Positions 17,999-27,875 are shown, numbered from the stretch's first letter. The stretch: 64,000 nt of DNA from Paludibacter sp. (GCA_028710895.1 JAQTTH010000016.1:1-64000); one strand, 5' to 3'. Numbers and translations are program-made. The notes: a model not told the origin generated them from the sequence alone.

Positions 17999-18625
17999 GT
18001 GTGGATAAGATTTATATATAAAAAATATAAATTACGATTGGAATCTTACAAACAACATATAACTGTAATTGTGATTATAAATATATTATTATGGCTTATT
18101 AAGGTATTTCCATCTTCATTGGGAGGTGTACAAATCCGTAAATTATTCTATTCAAGGTATTGGAAACATAAAAACTTTACAGTTCCTGAAAATGTTGATT
18201 TTGGCAATCTGAATAATATATCTGTTGGTCATTTTTTTAGGGTATGTCCTTGTGTTAAAATGTTTTCAGAAGAAAATGGTAAAATAATAATTGGATCTAA
18301 TTTCTTTGCAAATTATAATTGTTTTATTTATTCAAAAGAAAATGATATATATATTGGTGATAATTGTCTATTAGGTCCAGATGTTACAATAATTAATTCT
18401 AATCACTGTATAAATAAGAATCAATTAATTAGAGAACAAAGGGATATAAATCTACCAATTGTTATCGGTAACGATGTTTGGATAGGAGCCAAAGCTATTA
18501 TTTTGGCCGGAGTAACAATTGGTGATGGGGCCGTAATAGCTGCAGGAGCAGTTGTAACAAAGGATGTTGCAGCTTATACAGTTGTGGGTGGAGTTCCTGC
18601 AAAAAAAATTAAAGAGCGCGTATAA
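17999..18625 (+). CDS. Hexapeptide-repeat (LbH) acyltransferase
   Basis: 208 residues from a GTG start. Left-handed beta-helix acyltransferase of the WbbJ/maa type: hexapeptide turns run from about 80 to 195, with [15 protein letters not shown] carrying the catalytic-type histidine, then [20 protein letters not shown] and [20 protein letters not shown]. It likely acetylates a sugar of the repeat unit, or fills the N-acetyltransferase role missing from the nonulosonate block. A short hydrophobic N-terminal segment (about 20-35) may tether it to the membrane. The stop abuts the flippase start. Confidence 0.85.
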   Translation: MWIRFIYKKYKLRLESYKQHITVIVIINILLWLIKVFPSSLGGVQIRKLFYSRYWKHKNFTVPENVDFGNLNNISVGHFFRVCPCVKMFSEENGKIIIGSNFFANYNCFIYSKENDIYIGDNCLLGPDVTIINSNHCINKNQLIREQRDINLPIVIGNDVWIGAKAIILAGVTIGDGAVIAAGAVVTKDVAAYTVVGGVPAKKIKERV

Positions 18626-20157
18626 TGCAGAGTTCATACACAAAAAATTATATAAAAATTTATCTTTGGCAAGGAGTTTCATTAATACTAAATTTTCTTT
18701 CCATGTTTATTGTAATACCATATTTAACTTCTCAACCTGTTATTTATGGCATTTATACTGTTTGCATTTCCATCTCTATCTTTCTTGCTTATGCCGATTT
18801 AGGTTTTATGGGGGCTGGTCAAAAATATGCAGCTGAACATTTTGCGAGAGCTGAACACAAGGAGGAACTCAAAATAATAGGTTTTACAGCATTTATTTTG
18901 TTTGTTTTTTTATTTTTATTCTCTGTCGCATTCTTAGTTCTAAGTTTTCATCCTGAATTCATAATTAAAAACCTTGTGCAGGGCTCACAATCAACAATAG
19001 CCTCATCGCTATTCCTTATTTTGGCTATATTTACTCCGGTTACTTTATTACAAAGGGTACTACAATTGATTTTTGGCATTCGTTTAGAAGATTATATTGT
19101 TCAACGCTCCAATATTGTAGCCAGTCTATTTAAAATACTTTCTGTTTTCTGGTTTTTCAAAAATGGAACCTACAACATTGTAGGTTATTTTCTTTTTGTA
19201 CAAGTTGCCAATCTTTTAGCATCTCTGGTTACATTATTTATTGCCAGTAAACGCTACAATTATGATTTCAGGTTTTTACTTAAAGCCGTGAAATTTGATA
19301 AATTGGTTTACGATAAAACTAAAGGATTGGCTTTTACCAGTTTATACCTTACCTTTACATGGATTCTGTATTATGAACTTGATCCTACTGTAATCGGTAA
19401 GTTTTTTGGTGCTAATCAGGTAGCTATTTATGCCATTGGGCTTACAATTTTATCTTTTTTCAGGAGCACTTTGGGTATTCTTTTTTCTCCGTTTAATGCC
19501 CGGTTTAATCATTTTATAGGATTAAACGATGATAAGGGTCTCAAAGCATTGTATTTGAACGTAACTACATTGTTTGCTCCACTCGTTGTGATTCCTATTG
19601 TTAGTGTATATCTAATGGCATCACCATTAGTGCTTACCTGGGTGGGCGCTAAGTACACGGAGTCGGTGCAAGTAACTCAATTTTTGGTAGTATGTAATCT
19701 CTTTGCATTTATCACCTATCCGGCAGGCATATTTCTAATGGCAAAGCAAAGAATTAAAGAGATTTATTTTGTAAGTACGTTAATTCCAATTGTTTTTTGG
19801 TTAGGTGTAATATTAACTCATTCATTTTTAGGTGTTAAGTCATTTGCCGTGTTCAAATTTGTTGCATTTGCCGTTTCAGCTCTCTCATATCATTTGATAA
19901 TGATAAAATATCTGGAAATTAGTTTTCTTAAATCTATAAAGTCAATTATGGGTCTTCTGATTTTACCACTTTCGTTTTTGTTTGGAATGGCTTATTTGAT
20001 TATTGATTTTTTACCTCATGATAAATCCAAACCTAATTTGCTTATCGTGGCAGCAACAGTACTGTGTTTGATTGTCATTGCAGGTATTATTCAATATATT
20101 GTTTCTTTAAAACTTCGTATGACTGTGAAAAGTGTTCTATCCGGTATTCGTAGTTGA
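18625..20157 (+). CDS. Wzx-type polysaccharide flippase
   Basis: 510 residues, about 12-14 predicted membrane helices, MOP/MATE-like polysaccharide transporter. It begins with NYIKIYLWQGVSLILNFLSM, has ADLGFMGAGQKYAAEHFA near 50-70 (a conserved flippase loop), and alternating hydrophobic segments to the end. It would flip the undecaprenyl-linked repeat unit across the inner membrane. It starts at the stop of the acyltransferase gene (1-bp overlap). Confidence 0.88.
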   Translation: MQSSYTKNYIKIYLWQGVSLILNFLSMFIVIPYLTSQPVIYGIYTVCISISIFLAYADLGFMGAGQKYAAEHFARAEHKEELKIIGFTAFILFVFLFLFSVAFLVLSFHPEFIIKNLVQGSQSTIASSLFLILAIFTPVTLLQRVLQLIFGIRLEDYIVQRSNIVASLFKILSVFWFFKNGTYNIVGYFLFVQVANLLASLVTLFIASKRYNYDFRFLLKAVKFDKLVYDKTKGLAFTSLYLTFTWILYYELDPTVIGKFFGANQVAIYAIGLTILSFFRSTLGILFSPFNARFNHFIGLNDDKGLKALYLNVTTLFAPLVVIPIVSVYLMASPLVLTWVGAKYTESVQVTQFLVVCNLFAFITYPAGIFLMAKQRIKEIYFVSTLIPIVFWLGVILTHSFLGVKSFAVFKFVAFAVSALSYHLIMIKYLEISFLKSIKSIMGLLILPLSFLFGMAYLIIDFLPHDKSKPNLLIVAATVLCLIVIAGIIQYIVSLKLRMTVKSVLSGIRS

Positions 20158-20252
20158 ATTTTAATTGTTTGATATTTAATATATTAGAATTTTTGATTAT
20201 CAATATTGAGGATGGAATAAATCAATCCTAATTAATTTTTAAAAAAAAGTTT

Positions 20253-20260
20253 TATTTTTG
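20253..20260 (+). promoter_or_regulatory. -7 box TATTTTTG inside the locus
   Basis: Exact TAnnTTTG match 76 bp before the ATG at 20336, in the 178-bp gap after the flippase gene. No good -33 box. Possible internal promoter. Confidence 0.35.
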
Positions 20261-20335
20261 TTGTAATTAAATTTTATCAGAAATAGTTAGTTTTATTTAT
20301 AACTATTTGACAATGTTTTGTTTACGTGTATTTAA

Positions 20336-21592
20336 ATGAAAAAAAAATATAAAGTACTTATTTATTCGGATTGTTTTATTTTTGGAGGTAGTGAACGATT
20401 AATGGCATTCTTGCTAAAAAGTAAATTCATTCAGGTGGAATATGATTTGTACTTCTCATATAGAAGTCATAATTTATACCGTAGTGGTATAGAAAATGAA
20501 TATTTACCATTAGAAAGAAAAAATTTTACGGGATTATTTCTGTTTTCAAATGAAACTTTATTTTTTCAAATAAATTCTCTTAATATACCTGAACTGATAA
20601 AGAAAATTATCAAATTTCCAATTTGGATGATATTTAAAACAGGCGTTCTTGATATATTCAATGTTTTAATTCAATATTTTTTTCTGATATATCAACGACC
20701 TGACTTAATACACATAAATAATGGTGGTTACCCGGGTGCACGTTCTTGTCGATCAATGGTCGTAGCAGCTTGGTTGGCAGGTTGTAAGCGAATTGTTTTT
20801 CAGGTAAATAATCAGGCCAGTAAACCTAAAAATGGAATAAATAGGTTCTTTGATAAATGGTTAAGTTCGAAAGTCAGTTACTTTATTACAGCTTCAAAGT
20901 TAGCAATGGATGTTTTGTCAGAAAACAGAGGTTTTGAAACTTACAAAATTATTCAAATACCTAATACCATTAATAGTCAGGACATTACTAAGACTAAAGA
21001 GGAGGTGTATAAGGAATATAATATACCTGAAAATGCTTTTTTAATATGTGAGGTTGCTTTTTTAGAATATCGTAAAGGTCAACATTTACTTATTGAGGCA
21101 CTTGAAATCTTGAGAAACTCAAATCCTGATATTTTTAGTAAAACATATGTTTTGTTGGTAGGTTCAGGTGCAGATTTTAATTTGTTAATGGTTCAGGCAT
21201 CAGTGCATAAAGAACTAGAAAAGCATATTATTTTTACGGGTTATAAAGCAAATTCAGTGGATTATATCAATGCTTGTAATCTTTTTGCACTTCCATCCGT
21301 TGCGAATGAAGATATGCCACTTGTAGTGTTGACGGCTATGAGCTTGGGAAAAACCATTCTGGCAACATCATTTGCCGGAATTAAAGAGCAGATTGAAAAT
21401 GGGGTTTCAGGAATATTACTATCGCCTAATCCCGACACTTTACCACAGGAGTTAGCCGAAGTAATTGCTCAGCTGAATAATTTGAATGATAAAACGTTGG
21501 GAAAGAATGCTAAATCAAAATTTGATTCGGATTTTTCGGATGTGAAATATGCTGAACGGATAATTAGCCTTTATAAATTGATAGAGAGATGA
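20336..21592 (+). CDS. Family 4-type glycosyltransferase (GT-B)
   Basis: 418 residues. N-terminal Rossmann lobe with SDCFIFGGSERLMAFLL and RPDLIHINNGGYPG; C-terminal lobe with VAFLEYRKGQHLLIEAL, VLLVGSGADFNLL, HIIFTGYKA and the acidic segment NEDMPLVVLTAMSLGKTI. It transfers a sugar from a nucleotide donor to the growing repeat unit on the cytoplasmic side. Acceptor and donor are unknown. The stop overlaps the next start by 4 bp. Confidence 0.85.
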   Translation: MKKKYKVLIYSDCFIFGGSERLMAFLLKSKFIQVEYDLYFSYRSHNLYRSGIENEYLPLERKNFTGLFLFSNETLFFQINSLNIPELIKKIIKFPIWMIFKTGVLDIFNVLIQYFFLIYQRPDLIHINNGGYPGARSCRSMVVAAWLAGCKRIVFQVNNQASKPKNGINRFFDKWLSSKVSYFITASKLAMDVLSENRGFETYKIIQIPNTINSQDITKTKEEVYKEYNIPENAFLICEVAFLEYRKGQHLLIEALEILRNSNPDIFSKTYVLLVGSGADFNLLMVQASVHKELEKHIIFTGYKANSVDYINACNLFALPSVANEDMPLVVLTAMSLGKTILATSFAGIKEQIENGVSGILLSPNPDTLPQELAEVIAQLNNLNDKTLGKNAKSKFDSDFSDVKYAERIISLYKLIER

Positions 21593-22524
21593 AGAAAATT
21601 TTACTTTTAGGTGGATTTGGTTTTATTGGAACTAATATACTGAAATTTATTGACGAAAATTTTGAGGCTGATTTCAAAGTTGTTGTTTTTGATCGTTTTA
21701 AAGAGCATCCTAAAAATGTGAAATTTGAATGTGTTGAAGAAGTTTTTGATGGTGATTTTAGCGATACAGACTTGCTTCGTAAAATTTTTGTCAAGCACAA
21801 TTTTGATTTAACGATACATTCTATTAGTTCTACTGTACCCGCTACTTCACAGAATATCAGATACGATATAGAATCAAATCTTATTCCAACAATTGATTTG
21901 CTTAACCTGTTGATTGAGTTTGATAATAAAAATATTATATATATTTCTTCCGGTGGTGCAGTTTATGGGCAATCAATATTAAACCATAAACACAAAGAAA
22001 ATGATAATACCATGCCCTTAAGCTCATATGGAGTTGTTAAGTTGGCAATTGAAAAATATCTCTACCAATACCAACATCATTATGGACTTAATTCGTTAAT
22101 TCTGAGACTGGCCAATCCTTATGGTCCATATCATTTTTCAACGAAACAGGGAGTTATAAATGTTGCTTTACGAGCTGCTATTGAGAAAAAAGATTTCACT
22201 GTTTGGGGTGATGGAACTGCTCAGAAAGATTATATTTTTATTGAAGATTTTTGCAAAATATTACTTCAGTTAGTTGAAAACTCTGTCACTAACAGAACCC
22301 TGAATATTGGTAGCGGAAAAACTATTTCTATAATGGAAATTCTTGACAAAATCTTAAATATTTGTCCGGATTTTAAATGGGAATACGTTGCTGAGGAAAA
22401 CTTTGATGTGACTCATTTTGAATTAGATATTTCGGAATTAAATAAAGTTATTCCTAATTTAAGTTTTACTTCATTCGAAGCTGGTGTTGAAAAAACACAT
22501 CTATGGCTTGATAAACAATTATAA
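21589..22524 (+). CDS. NAD-dependent epimerase/dehydratase (extended SDR)
   Basis: 311 residues. Nucleotide motif LLGGFGFIGTNIL at 5-17, TIHSISSTVP, the catalytic serine region YISSGGAVYG and Tyr/Lys in SSYGVVKLAIEK, then RLANPYGPYHF and a C-terminal NIGSGKTISI segment. It fits UDP-hexose 4-epimerase-like or dTDP/GDP-sugar reductase-like enzymes. Position just before rfbF suggests a nucleotide-sugar job, but the substrate cannot be read. Confidence 0.78.
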   Translation: MKKILLLGGFGFIGTNILKFIDENFEADFKVVVFDRFKEHPKNVKFECVEEVFDGDFSDTDLLRKIFVKHNFDLTIHSISSTVPATSQNIRYDIESNLIPTIDLLNLLIEFDNKNIIYISSGGAVYGQSILNHKHKENDNTMPLSSYGVVKLAIEKYLYQYQHHYGLNSLILRLANPYGPYHFSTKQGVINVALRAAIEKKDFTVWGDGTAQKDYIFIEDFCKILLQLVENSVTNRTLNIGSGKTISIMEILDKILNICPDFKWEYVAEENFDVTHFELDISELNKVIPNLSFTSFEAGVEKTHLWLDKQL

Positions 22525-22534
22525 ATTTTATAAG

Positions 22535-23323
22535 ATGAAAACAGTAATTCTATGTGGTGGTTATGGTACACGAATTCGCGATGTAGCCGATAATATTCCA
22601 AAACCAATGATACCTATAGGCGATAAACCTATAATATGGCACATTATGAAAGCGTATGCTTACTTCGGTTATAATGACTTTATTCTTTGTATGGGATACA
22701 AAAGTGAGGTCATAAAGGATTTTTTTATCAATTATGATTTGCGCAGTTCAGACGTTATCTTGAGGTTTGGTGCAGGTGTTGAGAAAATAGTTTCTGACCC
22801 ACGGCATGATGAGGATGGTTGGCAGATAACTCTTGCCGAAACAGGAATTAATGCCATGACAGGCGCAAGAGTAAAGAGAGTCAAAAAGTACATTGGAGAT
22901 GATTCTATTTTTATGTTGACATATGGTGATGGTGTAGGTGATATTGATATCGACGAACTTGTAAAGTTCCACAAATCACATGGTAAAATGGTAACTCTCA
23001 CAGGAGTGCGACCACCCGGAAGGTTTGGAGAATTGGGAATTGACGAAGATGGCGTTACTATTACCGGATTTAATGAAAAGCCACAAGCCAGTGGTGGATG
23101 CATTAATGGTGGCTATTTTGTATGTAATCGTGAATTTCTGGATCTTCTCAACGATGATGAGGGCTTGGTTTTGGAGCAAGAACCAATGAAAAAATTAGTT
23201 GAAATGGGCGAGTTGCAGGTTTTTAAACACGACGGGTTCTGGCAGCCAATGGATACTTCACGCGAATATACATATCTGAATGATCTTTATAAAAATAATA
23301 AAGCACCTTGGGTTAAATGGTAA
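22535..23323 (+). CDS. rfbF: Glucose-1-phosphate cytidylyltransferase
   Basis: 262 residues from the ATG at 22535 (an in-frame TTG at 22484 is inside the preceding gene). It makes CDP-glucose from glucose-1-phosphate and CTP. Nucleotide-binding KTVILCGGYGTRI, then NIPKPMIPIGDKPIIWHIMK, MLTYGDGVGDIDI, LTGVRPPGRFGELGI, FNEKPQASGGCINGGYFV and DGFWQPMDTSREYTYLN match RfbF throughout. The next gene, rfbG, uses its product. Confidence 0.95.
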   Translation: MKTVILCGGYGTRIRDVADNIPKPMIPIGDKPIIWHIMKAYAYFGYNDFILCMGYKSEVIKDFFINYDLRSSDVILRFGAGVEKIVSDPRHDEDGWQITLAETGINAMTGARVKRVKKYIGDDSIFMLTYGDGVGDIDIDELVKFHKSHGKMVTLTGVRPPGRFGELGIDEDGVTITGFNEKPQASGGCINGGYFVCNREFLDLLNDDEGLVLEQEPMKKLVEMGELQVFKHDGFWQPMDTSREYTYLNDLYKNNKAPWVKW

Positions 23324-24432
23324 AAAATAAAATGTATGGCGATATTTATCGCAATAAAAGAGTCTTGGTTACCGGTAATACCGGATTTAAAGGTTCGTGG
23401 TTGTGTACCTGGCTTATAAGCTTAGGAGCAAAGGTATATGGAATCTCTAAAGATATACCGTCTCAACCATCTATGTTTGAGGAACTTGGATTGGCCAATA
23501 AAATGAAACACTATGTTGCAGATGTACGTGATCTTGATAGCATAACGAAAATAATTAATGAAATAGAACCTGAGTTTCTGTTTCATTTAGCGGCACAACC
23601 AATAGTTTCTTTATCCTATTCTGAGCCGTTGGATACTATTACTAGTAATGTAATTGGCACAGCTAATATTTTGGAAGTGTTGAGACACTATTCAAAACCA
23701 TGTACAGCAGTTATTATTACTAGCGACAAATGCTATGATAATGTAGAATGGATTTGGGGATATAAAGAATCGGACAATTTAGGAGGAAAAGATATTTATA
23801 GTGGAAGTAAAGGTGCTGCCGAAATAATATTTAAATCATATTTTCATTCATTCTTTAAAAAGGCTGATTGTCCTGTGAAAATTGTAACAGCCCGTGCAGG
23901 AAATGTTATAGGTGGGGGAGATTGGGCTTTAGATCGTATCATACCAGATTGTATGCGTTCGTGGAGCGAAGGTCAAATTGTTGAAATAAGAAGCCCTAAA
24001 GCCACAAGGCCCTGGCAACATGTATTGGAACCTTTAAGCGGTTATTTACAACTTGGTGAGCAATTGTATAAAAACCATACTTTAAATGGAGAAAGTTTCA
24101 ATTTTGGACCTCAGGCAGAATACAGTCATACTGTACAAGAAATCTTGGAGAAAATGAGTGCACGTTGGCACTTTAATAATCCTAAAGAAGCTTATCAAAT
24201 TACTGATAATATTAAATTTCATGAAGCCGGACTGTTAAAGTTGAATTGTGATAAAGCATTGTTTCATTTCCGCTGGATTCCAACGCTCGATTATCATACA
24301 TTGATTGAATTTACAAGTGATTGGTATTATGAGTTTTATAAAAATAAACCAGATATGTTTGCCTATACAATAAAACAAATTGAGGTTTATGAAGAATTGG
24401 CAACTAAAAAAAGTGTAGAATGGACAAAATAG
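23317..24432 (+). CDS. rfbG: CDP-glucose 4,6-dehydratase
   Basis: 371 residues, overlapping rfbF by 7 bp. It converts CDP-glucose to CDP-4-keto-6-deoxyglucose. NAD motif VTGNTGFKGSWLCTWL, then FHLAAQPIVSLSYSEPLDT, the catalytic TSDKCYDN and YSGSKGAAE (Tyr-x3-Lys), RAGNVIGGGDWALDRIIPD and ATRPWQHVLEPLSGY are RfbG hallmarks. No RfbH (3-dehydrase) follows, so the end sugar should keep its 3-hydroxyl. Confidence 0.95.
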   Translation: MVKNKMYGDIYRNKRVLVTGNTGFKGSWLCTWLISLGAKVYGISKDIPSQPSMFEELGLANKMKHYVADVRDLDSITKIINEIEPEFLFHLAAQPIVSLSYSEPLDTITSNVIGTANILEVLRHYSKPCTAVIITSDKCYDNVEWIWGYKESDNLGGKDIYSGSKGAAEIIFKSYFHSFFKKADCPVKIVTARAGNVIGGGDWALDRIIPDCMRSWSEGQIVEIRSPKATRPWQHVLEPLSGYLQLGEQLYKNHTLNGESFNFGPQAEYSHTVQEILEKMSARWHFNNPKEAYQITDNIKFHEAGLLKLNCDKALFHFRWIPTLDYHTLIEFTSDWYYEFYKNKPDMFAYTIKQIEVYEELATKKSVEWTK

Positions 24433-24863
24433 TAATAGATGGTTTATTACTCACACCTTTGAAGCAGATTTATCATCCAAAAGGTGATGTGTTTCATGCC
24501 ATGAAACAAAGCGATGCTGGTTTTGCTGGTTTTGGTGAGGCTTATTTCTCTACCATTCATTGTTCTGATATTAAGCCATGGAAAAAGCATCTTCGTATGA
24601 CACTGAATTTTATAGTTCCAGTAGGTGAAATACGGTTTGTAATATATGATGATAGAGCTGATAGTGCAACAAAAGGTGCCTTTTTTGATATAACATTGGG
24701 ATCAGGTAATTATAAACGAATTACGATTCCGCCAAATGTTTGGGTTGCCTTTTCCGGTATTGGTAAAGATTTAAATCTACTTCTAAATTTAGCAAATTTA
24801 GAACATGACCCTGCGGAAGTTGAACGTAAAGATAATTTAGACGAAATCGCATATATCTGGTAA
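24420..24863 (+). CDS. RmlC-like 3,5-epimerase family protein
   Basis: 147 residues, cupin-type fold, overlapping rfbG by 13 bp. It resembles dTDP-4-dehydrorhamnose 3,5-epimerases but is shorter (usual length about 180). GFGEAYFSTIHCSDIKPWK and RMTLNFIVPVGEIRFVIYDD occupy the core, and IPPNVWVAFSGIGKDLNLLL replaces the usual 'IPPGxxHGF' strand. Placed after rfbFG it most likely epimerises the CDP-4-keto-6-deoxyhexose at C3 and/or C5. Confidence 0.8.
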   Translation: MDKIVIDGLLLTPLKQIYHPKGDVFHAMKQSDAGFAGFGEAYFSTIHCSDIKPWKKHLRMTLNFIVPVGEIRFVIYDDRADSATKGAFFDITLGSGNYKRITIPPNVWVAFSGIGKDLNLLLNLANLEHDPAEVERKDNLDEIAYIW

Positions 24864-25807
24864 TGAAAAAAATACTTGTAACAGGTGGAAATGGGTATAT
24901 TGGGGCACGACTTTGTTTGCATTTGGCTAATGAAGGGTATGCTGTAACTCCTCTATGTTATCCTAGTAAACCGTCGGATGAGAATTGGTTAGGTAAAATG
25001 GATGACGTGCTTGTAGGAGACGTTCGAGATGATCATTTTCTTACAGAAATATCCGATAATGGATATGACGTGATTATCCATTTGGTATCTTTAGACCATA
25101 ATCAGTCTAATGGAAATCCAACATTTGTCGGTAGTGTTAATATTTCTCCGGTTTGGAGCATACTTGATATTTTTTCAAAGAAAGGACTAAACAAGTTTGT
25201 ATATTTTTCAACAATGCAGGTATATGGAGCACTAACTTCTGAAATTGTTACTGAAAAAAAGGAAACTGCTACTCTTAATGCTTATGCATTAACACATAAT
25301 GTTGGCGAGATGATTTGTAATTATTATAACCGTACGACCGCAACAGAGTGTCGTATTGTAAGACTTTCAAATAGTTATGGAGCCCCTATATTTGATGAAA
25401 ATAATTGTTGGTGGTTAGTAATAAATGATTTGTGTAAAAATGCTTATATGAATCATGAAATTGTACTTCAATCGGATGGTACGCCACAACGAGATTTTAT
25501 TCACGGATGGGATGTGTGTTGTGCCGTACAGACAATTATTGAAAGTTCTTCACCTGCTCTTACTTTTAATATTAGTTCAGGCAAGACATTGACCATTATG
25601 GATATTGCTTTAAAGGTTCAGGAAGTGTATAAAAGCAAATATAATATTGAATTACCAATTAAAGCTGCACCTTTAAAGTCCGACATAAAGAAGAAAAAAT
25701 TTCTTATAGATAATAGTCTTATTTGCAGTATTGGATTTGTACCGAAATGGACGCTTGAGCAGGGAATAGCTGATTTATTTACTTATTTTGAACGGAATAA
25801 TGGTTAA
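24863..25807 (+). CDS. NAD(P)-dependent sugar reductase/epimerase (SDR)
   Basis: 314 residues, start shares one base with the preceding stop. VTGGNGYIGARLCLHLA nucleotide motif, YFSTMQVYGAL serine strand, NAYALTHNVGEMICNYY (a Tyr is present but the usual Tyr-x3-Lys lysine is replaced: YALTH), RLSNSYGAPIF and QRDFIHGWDVC. By position it is the likely 4-ketoreductase that completes the CDP-6-deoxyhexose. The missing active-site lysine is odd and could alter the reaction. Confidence 0.75.
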   Translation: MKKILVTGGNGYIGARLCLHLANEGYAVTPLCYPSKPSDENWLGKMDDVLVGDVRDDHFLTEISDNGYDVIIHLVSLDHNQSNGNPTFVGSVNISPVWSILDIFSKKGLNKFVYFSTMQVYGALTSEIVTEKKETATLNAYALTHNVGEMICNYYNRTTATECRIVRLSNSYGAPIFDENNCWWLVINDLCKNAYMNHEIVLQSDGTPQRDFIHGWDVCCAVQTIIESSSPALTFNISSGKTLTIMDIALKVQEVYKSKYNIELPIKAAPLKSDIKKKKFLIDNSLICSIGFVPKWTLEQGIADLFTYFERNNG

Positions 25808-26687
25808 AAATCCTCTTTTTACAGTTGTTATACCAACCTATAATCACTCTCATTTGATAAAGAGATGTTTGGATAGCGTTATGGATCAAAGTATAGATAA
25901 TTGGGAAGCAATTGTGATTAATAATTATTCGAAAGATAATACCATTGAGGTGGTTGAATCTTACAATGATTCGCGGATTCGATTGATAAATAATTCGAAT
26001 AATGGAGTTATTGCAGTATCAAGAAATAAAGGAATTAGTGAAGCCAAAGGTGAATGGATTTGCTTTTTGGATTCTGATGATTGGTGGACACCGAATAAAT
26101 TAGAATCATGCTTACCATTTTTAAATGATTTTGATATAATATATCACGATCTTTTTATGTACAATTCAAAAGGGCAAGTGTATGGCCGAAAAATCCATGG
26201 CCGAAAATTATCAGCTAATATAACAAGAGACTTAATTGTAAATGGAAATGCTATACCGAATTCCAGTGTTGCAGTAAGAGCTGAATTTATACGTAAGATT
26301 GAAGGATTTTCAGAAAAAAAAGAATTAATTGCGGTTGAAGATTCAGATTGTTGGGTACGATTGTCAGAAATTACAAATAGATTTAAATACTTGCCCAGAA
26401 GTTTAGGATATTATTGGATAGGTGATAATATTTCAGTTTCTATTAAACAGATTGATCGGGAACTTGAACTTTTTAAACATCATACTACTAATATCAATAG
26501 TATGGAACAGAAAGATGCATTAAAGAATATATCTTATAAGCAAGCTAGAATATATCATAAATTGGGAATTAATAATAAGGCAAGAATAAAGTATAGAGAA
26601 TCATTAAGTATCAGATATTTTAAAAGAAGCATTTTTGCAATTTCTTTATTTTTAATTACATTCTTTTCAAATAGTAAACAAAACTAA
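25800..26687 (+). CDS. Family 2 glycosyltransferase (GT-A)
   Basis: 295 residues from the ATG at 25800, overlapping the previous gene by 8 bp (an in-frame TTG lies four codons upstream). FTVVIPTYNHSHLIKRCLDS begins the GT-A fold; ICFLDSDDWWTPNKLE carries the metal-binding DxD-type motif; VEDSDCWVRL is the likely catalytic ED motif. The C-terminus ends in a hydrophobic, basic stretch that may associate with the membrane. Sugar specificity unknown. Confidence 0.87.
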   Translation: MVKNPLFTVVIPTYNHSHLIKRCLDSVMDQSIDNWEAIVINNYSKDNTIEVVESYNDSRIRLINNSNNGVIAVSRNKGISEAKGEWICFLDSDDWWTPNKLESCLPFLNDFDIIYHDLFMYNSKGQVYGRKIHGRKLSANITRDLIVNGNAIPNSSVAVRAEFIRKIEGFSEKKELIAVEDSDCWVRLSEITNRFKYLPRSLGYYWIGDNISVSIKQIDRELELFKHHTTNINSMEQKDALKNISYKQARIYHKLGINNKARIKYRESLSIRYFKRSIFAISLFLITFFSNSKQN

Positions 26688-26762
26688 TGATTGTTTTATA
26701 ATAACAATGCAGTCTATATTTTTAATTGTGTTGGAAAATAATTCCAAAATAGAAATCTCAAA

Positions 26763-27875
26763 ATGAATAAAGCAACAAAAATATTAATACCCTTCTTGTT
26801 TTTTATCCAATATCTAGGTATTGGAGCTATTGCACAAGTATTAGTTATATTATTGTTTATTTTGGAGTTGTTAAGAGGTAAAGGTGTTTCGTTGTCATTT
26901 GCTGATAAATTTTTATTATATAGTTTATTGATTATTTGCACTGTAAAGTCATTCTACATACCTTTTGAAACGAACTTCTTAATGTTTAAATTCTATTGGG
27001 GTTTTATTGTTTTTTACTTTTACTTTAAAATTTCAAATTATCGATTCAATTATTTATTATTCTTGTGGTTAATAGCAATTGTAACTTTAATTGATTTTAC
27101 ATTAATAAATACATTTGTTTCGGTTGATGTTATGAAAAATATTCCCAAAGAGCATGCGGAATTTATTGATACAGAAATAGCAACTAAAGTGTCTTTTTTT
27201 AATCGAAGCTATGGTTTAGGAAGTAGTCCTACTGTTTCAGGTATAATCGTTGTAGGAGTTTTGGCGGGTTTGTTTTATCAACAACGTGAAGATTTTAAGG
27301 ATTATCACATGCTTGTTGCATTATTACCTCTAATTTTGATTAGTTCAGGTACTGGTTTTATTTTATTTCTCTGTTTTGTTTTTATACGCTATAACTTATA
27401 CCGGAGTTATAAATTGATATTTGGGGTTTTAGCACTTCTGTTGTTTATCTATTTTACTTCACAGAATAGTGTATTAGAAGAGGGAGCATTTAAAAGATTA
27501 TCAACTGAGTATTTTAGCTGGTTGGTTGAATACAAATCTGATCAGGTAGTTGAGGTATCAAATCATATTAATAGAACCTTCATTGAGTCTATGTTTGGGC
27601 TAAAATATGGAGAAACTGATGTTGTAAGAATTTTGTCTGATTTTGGTTGGATTGATATGTTAGAATGTTATGGATTTTTAGGTATTGTAGTTTTTGTAGT
27701 ATTTATTATGTTAAAAAAGAAAATGTCATTTATACCAATTACCATTTTACTTTTGAGCCTTATTCATTATCCGGCTATTGGTTCTATCCCCGGTCAAATT
27801 TTATTTGCAGCGTTGCTCATGCGACCACTGAAACTATATATAGATGAGTCTGATAACAAAATATTCTCAGTATGA
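26763..27875 (+). CDS. Probable Wzy-type polysaccharide polymerase
   Basis: 370 residues, about ten hydrophobic helices with a large polar loop around 225-300, the topology of O-antigen/capsule polymerases. These proteins have little sequence conservation, so the call rests on topology, length and the fact that the locus has a flippase, exporter and chain-length protein but no other polymerase candidate. The stop overlaps the next start by 4 bp. Confidence 0.72.
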   Translation: MNKATKILIPFLFFIQYLGIGAIAQVLVILLFILELLRGKGVSLSFADKFLLYSLLIICTVKSFYIPFETNFLMFKFYWGFIVFYFYFKISNYRFNYLLFLWLIAIVTLIDFTLINTFVSVDVMKNIPKEHAEFIDTEIATKVSFFNRSYGLGSSPTVSGIIVVGVLAGLFYQQREDFKDYHMLVALLPLILISSGTGFILFLCFVFIRYNLYRSYKLIFGVLALLLFIYFTSQNSVLEEGAFKRLSTEYFSWLVEYKSDQVVEVSNHINRTFIESMFGLKYGETDVVRILSDFGWIDMLECYGFLGIVVFVVFIMLKKKMSFIPITILLLSLIHYPAIGSIPGQILFAALLMRPLKLYIDESDNKIFSV

